A program made the translations under genes and the position numbers. From an uncultured Planctomycetales bacterium (GTDB lineage: Bacteria > Planctomycetota > Planctomycetia > Pirellulales > Thermoguttaceae), in assembly GCA_937889015.1 (NCBI GenBank), contig CALARR010000361.1, forward strand, positions 17,082 to 81,081: a DNA stretch of 64,000 nt, read 5' to 3'. The notes beneath the pieces were generated by a model. That model was given only the letters and a program-made list of their open reading frames with translations, was not told the DNA's origin and ran no database searches. Shown one piece after another: positions 8,078 through 17,400 of the stretch. Each line of letters starts with the position of its first letter. Position 1 is the first letter of the stretch.

Positions 8078-10138
8078 TCAGGGCTCCAAAACCAAGACTC
8101 GGTCCTCGGCCGGTCCGGTGACGTCGATTTGCAGTCCGGCGTCCGCCCGTCGGCATCGCCAGGCCCAACCATTGGCCGGAAAGGCCTCGGCCACGCGCGT
8201 GACCGGGGCCAGGTCGCTACGGACCGTGACCGAGTAGTCGCCGCCGTGGATCAGGTGGAGGATCCAACGCCTCCGGCTCGGCTGGTGCGTGAGGATCGCC
8301 TGCTGTTGATCGTTCGACACGACGACCGGGGGCGGTCCGGCGAGCCATTCGATCGCGCTGCGGGTCCATTGCGGCACGTCGAGCGTGGCCAGGTAGGTCA
8401 CGCTTCCTTCGCCGCAGTGATGCGCGTGGACGAGCGGCCAGGAATCGCCTTGCCAGTTCACGCTGAGCAGCGTTTCGCCGGCCCGGGCCTGCACCTGGAC
8501 CAGGCTCCGAACCGGAGCAGGCTGGAAAGGATCGCAACCGGAAATCCGGCCTTCGACGGGCAGGTCCTGGGCAACGCCACGCTGCTTGGGCTGATCCGAA
8601 CGCCTGCTCGACCGGTCGCTCGCCTCGGCGAAACCGCGATAGGACAGGCCCATCTCTTCGGCCAGGGAAAAATCGGCCTGGGCCATGCCGCGCTGATCGT
8701 GGCGCAGGGCATCGCCGGCCACCAGCAGCTTTCCGCCCTGACGCACGTAGCGGCGGAGGTGCTCCAATTGCTCGCGGTCCAGGCCTGAGGTCATCGGTAG
8801 CACCAGGAGCTTGAACCGCGCGATGAGGCGCTGCGCGTCGCCCAGATCGAGCACGTTGACGAATTCCAGCGGCAGGTTGCGCGCCAGGCAGGCGTTAGTC
8901 AGGACCTCCAGCGGCTCCACATAGGCCTTGCGGTCGTAGTTGGGGAAACGGTAACGCGTGCCTTCACCGTAGACGATGCCGACCGGACAGACGGGCACGG
9001 CTTCGCGCAGCCAGGGCTCGATCTGGGCGACCATCCGGTAGAAGGGCGCCAATTGCTGGCGATACCAGGCCAGCATCGTCGGGCCGGGCAGGAGGGTGCG
9101 ATGATCGGTCTGCTTGTGGCCGTAATATGAATAGCATCGCCCGCCCAGGGCCAGGCACAGTCGCCATTGGGGGCGGTCGAGCGGGATCGGCGGATCGGCC
9201 TGGGCACGGTTCATCAGCCCGTTGATGACGGCCGACTTGCCGGTCACACCGCGGATGAACAGCAAGTGGAACGGGTCGCCGTACTCGTTGTAGGCGATGT
9301 CGAGCGTACGCCCGACGTTCAGATCGATCGGGCTGTTGGCCTGGATGTGGTTCTGCCAAACTTCGAGCGAAGGTTTGATGCGCCGGCACGTGTCGCGCAG
9401 TCGCTCAACGGCCCGCTGCAGGGTGAACATGTGGAAATCCTGAGGCCGGCCGGGGGCGACGTGGGCCCAGCCGGTCAGTTCCTCGCCGTAACGCTGCTGA
9501 TACAGGTCCCTGCAACCGGTGCACCGGCAGCCTTCGAGCGTCTTGAGGATGTCCCAACGCATGCCATCCAGCGGATAGCGTTCGACGATCTCGCGCGTGT
9601 AGGCTTCGACGAGCTCCAAGTAGCCCGGCGCGTTCAGGCAGATGGTGCCGGCGGTGCCTTCGGGCCGTTTCTGGATCTGGACGTAGTCCTGGCCCGCGTG
9701 CTCGCGGACGTATTTCCAGTTCCAGTTCAGGGTGACGTAACCGAAGGCGGCGATGCGGCGTTTGTGCAGTTCGTCAACAGTCGCGCCGAACCATTCGCCG
9801 CGCATGCCAGGGAACTTCTGGCCGACGCGCGTCTCGTAGGTGCAGTAGCCGTGATGGGGTACGGCCATCACGACCGTGCCGTCGACGTGCGTTTGCTCGC
9901 ACCAGTCGGCCAGGGCCTTCGGATCGGCCTGGGTGAGGAACTCGGTGACTTGGCCGGGGTCGCGGTTGATCCAGCTCCAATCGACGTTGAACTGGCGGAA
10001 GCAGGACGTGGGGCCTTGGGGGCGATAGTCGCCTCCCCGCGAGGCAGGCGCGAACCCGTCGTCGGCCCAGGCCAAGCTGCCGGCGGTCCAGGCCAGGACC
10101 CAGAAGAGGCCGCAACGCCACACGAAGACTCGGTTCAT
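8078..10138 (-). CDS. secreted glycoside-hydrolase-like protein (beta-galactosidase trimerisation-domain type)
   Basis: 686 residues from the ATG at 10136-10138, which starts a signal peptide (MNRVFVWRCGLFWVLAWTAG, then SLAWA). Residues about 40-400 look like a TIM-barrel hydrolase: GTVVMAVPHHGYCTYET, FGYVTLNWNW, then PLDGMRWDILKTLEGCRCTGC, a barrel strand with acidic residues followed by a CxxC cluster common in such planctomycete proteins. The region about 440-560 (LVLPMTSGLDREQLEHLRRYVRQGGKLLV) resembles the glutamine-amidotransferase-like trimerisation domain of GH42 beta-galactosidases. Its start overlaps the stop of the aldo/keto reductase gene (ATGA), and its stop is 2 bases from the heparinase start. 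Activity on a plant or algal polysaccharide side chain is plausible but unproven. Confidence 0.72.
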   Translation of the reverse strand: MNRVFVWRCGLFWVLAWTAGSLAWADDGFAPASRGGDYRPQGPTSCFRQFNVDWSWINRDPGQVTEFLTQADPKALADWCEQTHVDGTVVMAVPHHGYCTYETRVGQKFPGMRGEWFGATVDELHKRRIAAFGYVTLNWNWKYVREHAGQDYVQIQKRPEGTAGTICLNAPGYLELVEAYTREIVERYPLDGMRWDILKTLEGCRCTGCRDLYQQRYGEELTGWAHVAPGRPQDFHMFTLQRAVERLRDTCRRIKPSLEVWQNHIQANSPIDLNVGRTLDIAYNEYGDPFHLLFIRGVTGKSAVINGLMNRAQADPPIPLDRPQWRLCLALGGRCYSYYGHKQTDHRTLLPGPTMLAWYRQQLAPFYRMVAQIEPWLREAVPVCPVGIVYGEGTRYRFPNYDRKAYVEPLEVLTNACLARNLPLEFVNVLDLGDAQRLIARFKLLVLPMTSGLDREQLEHLRRYVRQGGKLLVAGDALRHDQRGMAQADFSLAEEMGLSYRGFAEASDRSSRRSDQPKQRGVAQDLPVEGRISGCDPFQPAPVRSLVQVQARAGETLLSVNWQGDSWPLVHAHHCGEGSVTYLATLDVPQWTRSAIEWLAGPPPVVVSNDQQQAILTHQPSRRRWILHLIHGGDYSVTVRSDLAPVTRVAEAFPANGWAWRCRRADAGLQIDVTGPAEDRVLVLEP

Positions 10139-11133
10139 GGTCGGTCCATGCGTGAGACGTGTTCCCACGGATCGGCGTTGGCGCCCATCCGCTGCTTGAT
10201 CGGTTCGGTGATGGCTGCGAGCCGGGCACGCACTTCAGGGGTGAGCTTCAGGCCCGAGGCCGTGACGTTTTCGCGCATCTGTTCGGCATTGCGTGCCCCG
10301 GCCACGACCGAAGTCACTCCCGGCTGGGCCAGCAGCCAGGCCATCGACACCCGGCCCATGGGCTGCCCCAACTCGTCGGCCACCTGGCGGATCTGGGCGA
10401 TGGCCGAGAAGGTTTCGGCCTCGCAGCCGGGCTCGCCGTGCCGGGTGAGACGTCGCGTGCTGGCGAACAAGCGGCTCCGGGCCCGCTTTTCAGGCACGTC
10501 GTCGGCCGAGGCGAACTTGCCGGTCAGCAGGCCTTGGGCCATGGGGCTGTAGCAGAGGATGCCGACGTCGGTGGCTGCGCAGCGGGGCTGGATCTCGAAC
10601 TCGATGGCGCGCCACAACAGGCTGTAGGGGACCTGGTTGCTCTCGACGCGCCCGAGGGCCAGGATCTCGTAGCAGTAACCGGGACCAAAGTTCGAGACGC
10701 CCAAGTGGCGGACCTTGCCCTCGCGCTGCAGATCCTCCAGAGTGCGAAAGGTGGACTCCAAAGGGATGGCGTGGTTCGGCCAGTGGATCTGGTAGAGATC
10801 GATGTAATCCGTGCCGAGGGCCCGGAGGCTGCGCTCGCAACTGGCACGCAACCGTGTTGGTTCCAGGTCCTTAGGCAAGACCTTGGTGGCCACAATGACC
10901 TGGGCGCGATGCGTGCCCAACGCCTCACCAAGAATTTCCTCCGCCTCGCCGTCGCCGTAAGCGGGCGCCGTGTCGAAGAAGTTCACACCGACCTCCAGCG
11001 CCGCGTGGATGGCGGCCACCGAGTCGCGGCGATCCTGGCCATCCCAGAAGAAGTCCTTGGTGGCTATGGACCAACAACCCAGACACACCTCGGAGACCGA
11101 AAGCGCGCTCCGGCCCAGGGTTCGATACAGCAT
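10135..11133 (-). CDS. aldo/keto reductase
   Basis: 332-residue NADP-dependent aldo/keto reductase with a TIM barrel. The tetrad region is visible: FDTAPAYGDGEAEEILGEAL (Asp and the catalytic Tyr near residues 53-59), ATKVLPKD with the Lys, and IDLYQIHWP with the His. The C-terminal cofactor-binding part (PGVTSVVAGARNAEQMREN) is complete. No signal peptide is present. It is the first gene of the minus-strand operon and its TGA overlaps the next ATG by four bases. It probably reduces or oxidises a sugar released by the downstream secreted enzymes. Confidence 0.9.
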   Translation of the reverse strand: MLYRTLGRSALSVSEVCLGCWSIATKDFFWDGQDRRDSVAAIHAALEVGVNFFDTAPAYGDGEAEEILGEALGTHRAQVIVATKVLPKDLEPTRLRASCERSLRALGTDYIDLYQIHWPNHAIPLESTFRTLEDLQREGKVRHLGVSNFGPGYCYEILALGRVESNQVPYSLLWRAIEFEIQPRCAATDVGILCYSPMAQGLLTGKFASADDVPEKRARSRLFASTRRLTRHGEPGCEAETFSAIAQIRQVADELGQPMGRVSMAWLLAQPGVTSVVAGARNAEQMRENVTASGLKLTPEVRARLAAITEPIKQRMGANADPWEHVSRMDRP

Positions 11134-11461
11134 GAAGCCTCCTCCTCGGGAAGACAGGCGCTACGCGACTATGCCTATGTTTTCGCAGCATCGAAGCGGC
11201 GAGAGAAGGGGTTCGGCTCAATGCGACGCGGTTTGCTGCTGCCCTTCTGCGGCGGGGTCTGGCTTCCTTGCGTACTCCTTCTGCCTGCTTCCAACCTGCC
11301 TTCAATCCAGTATGCTGGAATCTGTATCCGATCTATTGTATTTCGCCGGAATCCGTGATAGCATACATGCCGTCCATTATCCTGGAAGCGTGCCGGTTGG
11401 CCGGGAACGCACACGCCACGGATTTCGAGTTCCGTCACCCCTGGCAGGAAGGGCTCGTCGC
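11134..11461. other. divergent promoter region between aldo/keto reductase and tdh
   Basis: This 328-base spacer holds the promoters of two oppositely directed operons. No coding signal is convincing. The part at about 11300-11390 is AT-richer than its surroundings and contains a small palindrome listed separately. Confidence 0.6.
11306..11319. promoter_or_regulatory. candidate operator palindrome upstream of tdh
   Basis: TCCAG-TATG-CTGGA is a perfect 5+5 palindrome with a 4-base spacer in the AT-richer part of the tdh upstream region. The operon encodes its own XRE-cupin regulator as third gene, so a local operator is expected. That this is the site is inference. Confidence 0.3.
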
Positions 11462-12493
11462 ATGAAGGCATTGCTCAAGAAACGCGCGGAACCTGGCCTG
11501 TGGTTGGAGGACGTGCCGATCCCCAAAGTCGGCATCAATGATGTGTTGATCGAGATCCTCCGCACCGGGATCTGCGGAACGGATCTGCATATCTACAATT
11601 GGGACGCTTGGGCTCAGAAGACAGTCCCTGTGCCACTGGTCATTGGGCACGAGTTCGTCGGCCGGGTGGTGGAGGTGGGCTCGAATGTCAAGGACTTCCA
11701 TCCCGGCGAGATTGTCAGCGGCGAAGGACACGTCGTTTGCGGCCGGTGCCGCAACTGTCTGGCCGGCCGGAGGCACCTCTGCAAAGGCACCCAGGGAATC
11801 GGGGTCAACCGGCCAGGCGCGTTTGCCGAGTATCTTGTGCTGCCCATGACCAACGTCTGGGCCCACGATCCGTCGCTGCCGCGCGACGTGCAGGCGATTT
11901 TCGATCCCTTTGGCAACGCAGTCCATACGGCGTTGCACTTTCCCGTGCTTGGTGAGGACGTACTGGTGACCGGTGCGGGGCCGATCGGTGTGATGGCCGC
12001 AGCCGTGGCTCGGCACGCAGGCGCACGCTATGTCGTGGTCACCGATGTCAACCCGTACCGCCTGGAACTGGCCCGTCGTATGGGAGTCACCCTGGCAGTC
12101 GACGTCCGTTCGCAGTCCATCGCCGACGTCCAGCGGCAACTGGGCATGCGCGAGGGTTTTGATGTGGGGCTGGAGATGTCGGGCAATCCGCAGGCCTTCT
12201 GCGACATGCTCGCCAACATGTGTCACGGCGGGCGAATCGCCATGTTGGGCATCCCCAGCCGGGATCTGGCCATCGACTGGCCGATCGTCATCTTCAATAT
12301 GCTCACGATCCAGGGCATCTACGGACGCGAAATGTACGAAACCTGGTATAAAATGACCGTCATGCTGCAGTCGGGACTGGACATCACCCCGGTGATCACC
12401 CACCGCTTGCACTACAGCGAGTTCGAGCAGGGCTTTGCGGCCATGCAGTCAGGGCAGGCGGGCAAGGTCGTGCTCACGTGGAAGGAGGGTTGA
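11462..12493 (+). CDS. tdh: L-threonine 3-dehydrogenase
   Basis: Zinc- and NAD-dependent dehydrogenase converting L-threonine to 2-amino-3-ketobutyrate, 343 residues (Escherichia coli Tdh has 341). Catalytic zinc residues fall at the canonical positions: Cys38, Thr40, His43, and His63-Glu64 in GHEF. The structural zinc cysteines are Cys93, Cys96, Cys99 and Cys107. The nucleotide-binding motif VTGAGPIGVMAAAVA is intact. The start is the ATG at 11462, giving MKALLKKRAEPGLW, with GGAAGG upstream; the frame is open further upstream, but that part lies in promoter DNA. kbl begins 3 bases after its stop, so the two-step threonine-to-glycine pathway is in one operon. Confidence 0.97.
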   Translation: MKALLKKRAEPGLWLEDVPIPKVGINDVLIEILRTGICGTDLHIYNWDAWAQKTVPVPLVIGHEFVGRVVEVGSNVKDFHPGEIVSGEGHVVCGRCRNCLAGRRHLCKGTQGIGVNRPGAFAEYLVLPMTNVWAHDPSLPRDVQAIFDPFGNAVHTALHFPVLGEDVLVTGAGPIGVMAAAVARHAGARYVVVTDVNPYRLELARRMGVTLAVDVRSQSIADVQRQLGMREGFDVGLEMSGNPQAFCDMLANMCHGGRIAMLGIPSRDLAIDWPIVIFNMLTIQGIYGREMYETWYKMTVMLQSGLDITPVITHRLHYSEFEQGFAAMQSGQAGKVVLTWKEG

Positions 12494-12496
12494 TCC

Positions 12497-13684
12497 ATGG
12501 CTTACGCACGCTACCAGCAGTATCTGCAAGAGCAGGTGGCCCAAATCCGTGCCAGCGGCTTATTCAAATCGGAGCGCGTGCTCAACTCGGCGCAGCAATC
12601 GCATGTGGCCATGTCCGGCCGACCGCCGGTGCTTAACCTGTGCGCCAACAACTACCTGGGACTGGCCAACCATCCGGCCGTGCGCCAGGCCGCAGCCGCG
12701 GCCCTCGATCGCTGGGGTTACGGCATGGCCAGCGTGCGGTTCATTTGCGGCACGCAGACCCTGCACAAGCAGTTGGAGCAGTCGCTGGCCCAGTTCCTGG
12801 GCACCGAGGATACGATTCTCTACTCCTCCTGCTGGGATGCCAACGGCGGGCTGTTCGAGACGCTGCTGGGCGGAGAAGACGCCGTGATCTCGGACGAACT
12901 GAACCACGCCTCGATCATCGACGGCATCCGCTTGTGCAAGGCCCAACGCCTGCGGTACCGCAACAATGACATGGCCGACCTGGAGGCCCGCTTGCAGGAG
13001 GCCCGCCCGGCGCGGTTCCGCCTCATCGCTACCGACGGCGTCTTTTCCATGGATGGCACGATCGCCAACCTGTCGGCCATCTGCGAATTGGCCGACCGCT
13101 ACGACGCCCTGGTCATGGTCGACGACTCGCACGCAGTCGGGTTCCTCGGCGCGCAAGGACGCGGCACGCCCGAGCATTGCGGAGTTCAAAGACGCATCGA
13201 CGTCCTGACCGGCACCCTGGGAAAGGCCCTGGGGGGCGGCTGTGGCGGCTACACCAGCGGCCGGGCCGAAATCGTGCAACTCCTCCGGCAGCGATCGCGG
13301 CCGTACCTGTTCTCCAACTCATTGCCGCCGCCGATCGCCGCCGCTTCGCTCAAAGCGTTGGAAATTATGGGCAACTCCACGGAACTCCGGGACCGGTTGG
13401 AGGACAATACCGCGCGGTTCCGCGACCGGATGAGCCGCTCCGGTTTCCAGATCATTCCCGGTGTCCATCCCATCGTCCCGATCATGCTGGGAGACGCTGC
13501 CCTGGCCTCGCGCATGGCCGAACAACTGCTGGATAAGGGGATCTACGTAATCGGTTTCTCCTATCCGGTGGTGCCGCAGGGCAAGGCGCGGATTCGTACT
13601 CAAGTCTCGGCGGTTCACACCCCGGAAGAACTGGACTTCGCGGTCGAGGCCTTCCTCTCGGTGAAGAAGGAGTTGGGGATCTGA
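12497..13684 (+). CDS. kbl: glycine C-acetyltransferase (2-amino-3-ketobutyrate CoA ligase)
   Basis: PLP-dependent enzyme of the alpha-oxoamine synthase family, 395 residues. It cleaves 2-amino-3-ketobutyrate with CoA to glycine and acetyl-CoA, completing threonine degradation after Tdh. Seen: the N-terminal LNLCANNYLGLANHP, the SVRFICGTQTLHKQLE segment, the PLP-contact DDSHAVGFLG, and the Schiff-base Lys243 in GTLGKALGGGCGGY. Its ATG follows the tdh stop by 3 bases, and the SD sequence GGAGG lies at the end of tdh, indicating translational coupling. Length and motifs are standard. Confidence 0.97.
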   Translation: MAYARYQQYLQEQVAQIRASGLFKSERVLNSAQQSHVAMSGRPPVLNLCANNYLGLANHPAVRQAAAAALDRWGYGMASVRFICGTQTLHKQLEQSLAQFLGTEDTILYSSCWDANGGLFETLLGGEDAVISDELNHASIIDGIRLCKAQRLRYRNNDMADLEARLQEARPARFRLIATDGVFSMDGTIANLSAICELADRYDALVMVDDSHAVGFLGAQGRGTPEHCGVQRRIDVLTGTLGKALGGGCGGYTSGRAEIVQLLRQRSRPYLFSNSLPPPIAAASLKALEIMGNSTELRDRLEDNTARFRDRMSRSGFQIIPGVHPIVPIMLGDAALASRMAEQLLDKGIYVIGFSYPVVPQGKARIRTQVSAVHTPEELDFAVEAFLSVKKELGI

Positions 13685-13730
13685 GTGCCACTGGCGATTC
13701 GCGTTCGGGCACGTTTGGGAGGTAGTTGGC

Positions 13731-14345
13731 ATGAAATCGAAGCGTCCCGCGTCAGCCCCTCGGCATCCGCCCCAAGCAGATGCCGAGGCCATCGGCAGCG
13801 TACTATGCGCGCGCGTGCGCGAACTGCGCAAAAAGAAACATTGGACCCTGGAAGAGATGTCAGCCGCCTGCGGCGTGAGCCGGTCGATGCTTAGCGAGAT
13901 CGAGCGCGGCAGGGCGAACCCCACCCTCGCGGTTGCCTATCGGATCGCCTTGGCCTTCGGCATGTCGCTGGGCGACCTGGTTGAGCTCCCGAGTCTGCCC
14001 CATCGGATCGATGTGATCCGCGCCGACGACCGCACGTACCACTTTCGCTCGGATCGCCATTGCCGCATCCGGACTCTCTCGCCGCTGCCTTTGGAAAAGG
14101 CGGTGGAATTCTATGAGATCGTGCTTGCGCCCGGCGGGGCACTGCGCAGTTCGGCGCACTTCGAAGGCGCGCGCGAATTACTCACGGTGCAACAGGGCTC
14201 GGTCCTTGTATGCTCCGAGCAAGAGACAGCTGAGCTAAAAGCGGGCGATTCGGCCCACTATCCGGCCGATGCCAGACACTCGATCGAGAATCTCGGCCAG
14301 GAGGAAGCGATCCTGTTCCTGGTGGTGACCTACCTGCGCGATTGA
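13731..14345 (+). CDS. XRE-family transcriptional regulator with C-terminal cupin domain
   Basis: 204 residues. Residues about 24-78 form an XRE helix-turn-helix (LRKKKHWTLEEMSAACGVSRS; LSEIERGRANPTLAVAYRIA). Residues about 115-195 form a cupin barrel (FYEIVLAPGGALRSSAHFEG; LKAGDSAHYPADARHSIEN) that probably binds a small effector. Regulators of this layout often control neighbouring amino-acid or polyamine genes. Its position 46 bases after kbl, same strand, suggests it regulates the tdh-kbl operon in response to threonine, glycine or a related metabolite; that is inference. A good GGGAGG ribosome-binding site precedes the ATG. Confidence 0.9.
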   Translation: MKSKRPASAPRHPPQADAEAIGSVLCARVRELRKKKHWTLEEMSAACGVSRSMLSEIERGRANPTLAVAYRIALAFGMSLGDLVELPSLPHRIDVIRADDRTYHFRSDRHCRIRTLSPLPLEKAVEFYEIVLAPGGALRSSAHFEGARELLTVQQGSVLVCSEQETAELKAGDSAHYPADARHSIENLGQEEAILFLVVTYLRD

Positions 14346-14480
14346 GTCCTGCTTTGCGCAAGCACGTACTTGCCGGCGAGCTTCCCTGCTCCCTATGCTG
14401 GTTATGGCGGGGGCCGCGCTGGGGCCTTTGCCTCTTTCCGCATACCCGCAACCTGCCGCGCCCTGGTGAAAGGCCCGCCC

Positions 14481-17400
14481 ATGTATGTGCCCGGACGGAT
14501 GGCCCTGGTTCTTACGATGTTGATCGCAGGCCCGCTTTGTGCGGACCTGCAATGGCAGCCTGATCGTACCGTGCGGAGCCTCGCTCGCCCGTGTCAAGTG
14601 GCCCTCGGCGACTTGAACCACGATGGCCAGGCTGATCTGGCCGTGTCCTGCGCGGGCACGACGAACAGCGACGGTCGCGACGATCCGGCTGTCGGCAGCG
14701 TGGTCATCTTCTTTCAGCAGAAGGGGCGTTTCGCCGCCCAGCCGGATCGGGAAGTGAAGGTCGCGCGGCCTTGGGGGGTGCTGATCGCCGATTTCGACGC
14801 CGACGGCAAGGCGGACTTGGCGGTCAAGGATAGCGGGAAGAAGCTGCATCTGTTCCTGGGCGGAGAAGATCTGGCGGTCGATCACGCGGCGCCCAATATC
14901 AACGATTGCGAGCGCTTGGTCAGCGCCGGGCGTCTGAGCCCAGGCGGTCTGATGGATTTCCTCGCCGGGCCCGTCTGGCGCAAGTGGCGCGGCGGTGATC
15001 AGTTCCAGAGCGGCTACTGCTATGGGCCGAAGGTCAACGACAATCGCTTGTCCGTCATGGCCGACCTGGATCAGGACGGCAACAACGACGTGCTGTTCAG
15101 CGCCGGCAGCGAGATTCGGCTGTACTACGGCCCGCTGACGAACATGATCGTGCGCGCTGAGGAACTTGGACAGTTCGTTACCATCCATTCACCGTGTCCG
15201 ATCCAAAGCCTGGCGGTGGCCGACTTGAACGGTGATGCACGGCCTGACATCCTTGCCGGGCTGTACGACTCGGCGGCGCGCCAACGAAGTGTGGCCGTTT
15301 GGCGCCAGCGTGCGCCCATTGGGTTCGGCGCCGAGGCAAGTCCGGATGTCTTGTTGGCTGGCCTGGGCGGCGGACTGGACACGGCCGACCTGAACCGTGA
15401 TGGCTTGACCGATCTGGTTGTCTCGGATGGTTCTGCGAGGCGGATCTTCGTGTTCCTGCAACGGCCAGGCCAGTCGCTCTCTGGCAAGGCCGAACAGGCC
15501 GATCAGGTGCTGCAGGCCGCAAATCAGGATGTGGTGCTGGGGGATGTCGACGGCGACGGCCTGGTGGACATGGCGGTCAGTGACGGGCGGTCCGCCGTCA
15601 CCTTCTTCATGAATGACGGCCAGGGGGCTGCCCCGCCGGTTGCCAACAGTCACGGCCCTGCACAGCCTGTGCCAAGCAAGCCAACCGTGTCAGCGCCGAG
15701 CAAGAAAAAGGCCGTCGCGGCACCGAAGATCACCGTGACCGCCCCAGGGGTCCCGGCGCCCTCGTTGCATTTGCCGCCGCCCCAACCGGGGCCCGACTAT
15801 GAGGACCCGCTGCGGATGCCCTTCTACACGGGCACGATTCTGCCCGTGCCGCAGGACGTCACGTATCACGACGAGTTCTTCCCGCTGGATCAGACCGGAA
15901 TTGTGCTTGGCCCGGGGATCGAGTTCGAAGGGCCGCTCGTCGCGGAATTGCGGCAGCGCATCGAACGTTACGGCGGTCGGCTAGCGCACGTCGATTCCGC
16001 GGCCGCGCCGGCCAGCACCCTCATCCTGCTGGGTGACGTACCGGCTGCCGAGGCCTATCTGCAGGGCGACCGACCGCCCGAGCGCGAGCAAGGCTACCTC
16101 GTGCGGTGCCAATCCCAGGGTGATCGCAAGGTGGTCGTGCTTCAAGGGCGGGACCGCCTGGGACTGCTTTGGGCCATCGCCTCATTCAATCAGTTGGTCC
16201 ATCAGCGCGCTGGCCACACGGTGGTTCGGGCGGCTGATGTGCGGGACTATCCCGAGATGCCCAACCGCGGTTTCATCGCCGGGAATTGGGTCGATGGAGT
16301 CGGCTATTGCCTGGCCTTCAAGCTCAACAAGCCGGTATTCCAGAGCGCGCTGGCCGACCGCTCGCAGCCCGACCGCCGCAAGTCGGCCGGAGCCTGGCGC
16401 AATCCCTTGCCGGAGCAAGTTCGTCGCGATCTGGCGGCATACGGCCAGCGGCTGTCACCGTTGGGGATCACTTGGTACGCGGGCATCAACCCGATCGTCG
16501 GCCCGGAGAAGATTCGCAGCGGCAACGAGCAGGACTTTCAGGCGATTCTGGAGAAGGCTCGTGCCGTAGCCGAAGTGGGCGGGCATCTGTGCCTGAAGTA
16601 CGACGACCATCGTTTTCCGATCAGTCCCGACGACCTGCAACAGTTCGGTTCGGCGCGTGAAGCGGACGTACACTTCTTGAATCGGCTGTACGGCGAGTTG
16701 CAGCAGCGTCACCCCCACGCCCGGATCTTGTTCTGCCCGCCGTTCTACTGGGGGCCCGACTCGCCCGCCATCTATCCCGAGCCGCGCGACGACTATCTCT
16801 ACGCGTTGGGCAAGCGCCTGCCGCCTGGGATCGAGATCTTCTGGACCGGGCCGCGGGTCAAATCGGGCCGCGTCACGCCGGAGATGGTGCAGTGGATCAC
16901 GGACCGGATCGGGCGTAAGCCCGTCTACTGGCAGAACGGTTTCGGCGCGCCACACATGTTTCTCTATCACTATGCGACCGACCCGGTGCGCGTGTACCAG
17001 GAGTGGTTTTACCCGGAATTCTGGGGTCAGGCGGACTGCTACATGTTGAACTGCTCGATGCCCGCCTACGCCGCGGCGGTCGCCACGTGCAGCGACTTTG
17101 GCTGGAATCCCAAGACCTACGATGCCGAGCGCTCGGTGCGCGAGGCGGCCAGCAAGCTGGTCGGCCCCGACACCTATCCGGCCTTGGTGGCCCTGAACCA
17201 GGCCCTGTCCTGGTTCGATCCCTTCGGCCTGCGGCGCACGCCAGCCGCGGCCCAGCAGTTGCCCGAGATGGAACGCCGGCTGGCCGCGGTGAATGCCGCC
17301 TGGAGCGAGTTGCAGCGGCGCAACTTCCGGGCCGTGCAGACTTGGACCGGCATGCAGCGGCATGTGGAGCAGGTGGCACGCTTCTACCAGCAACTCCGGA

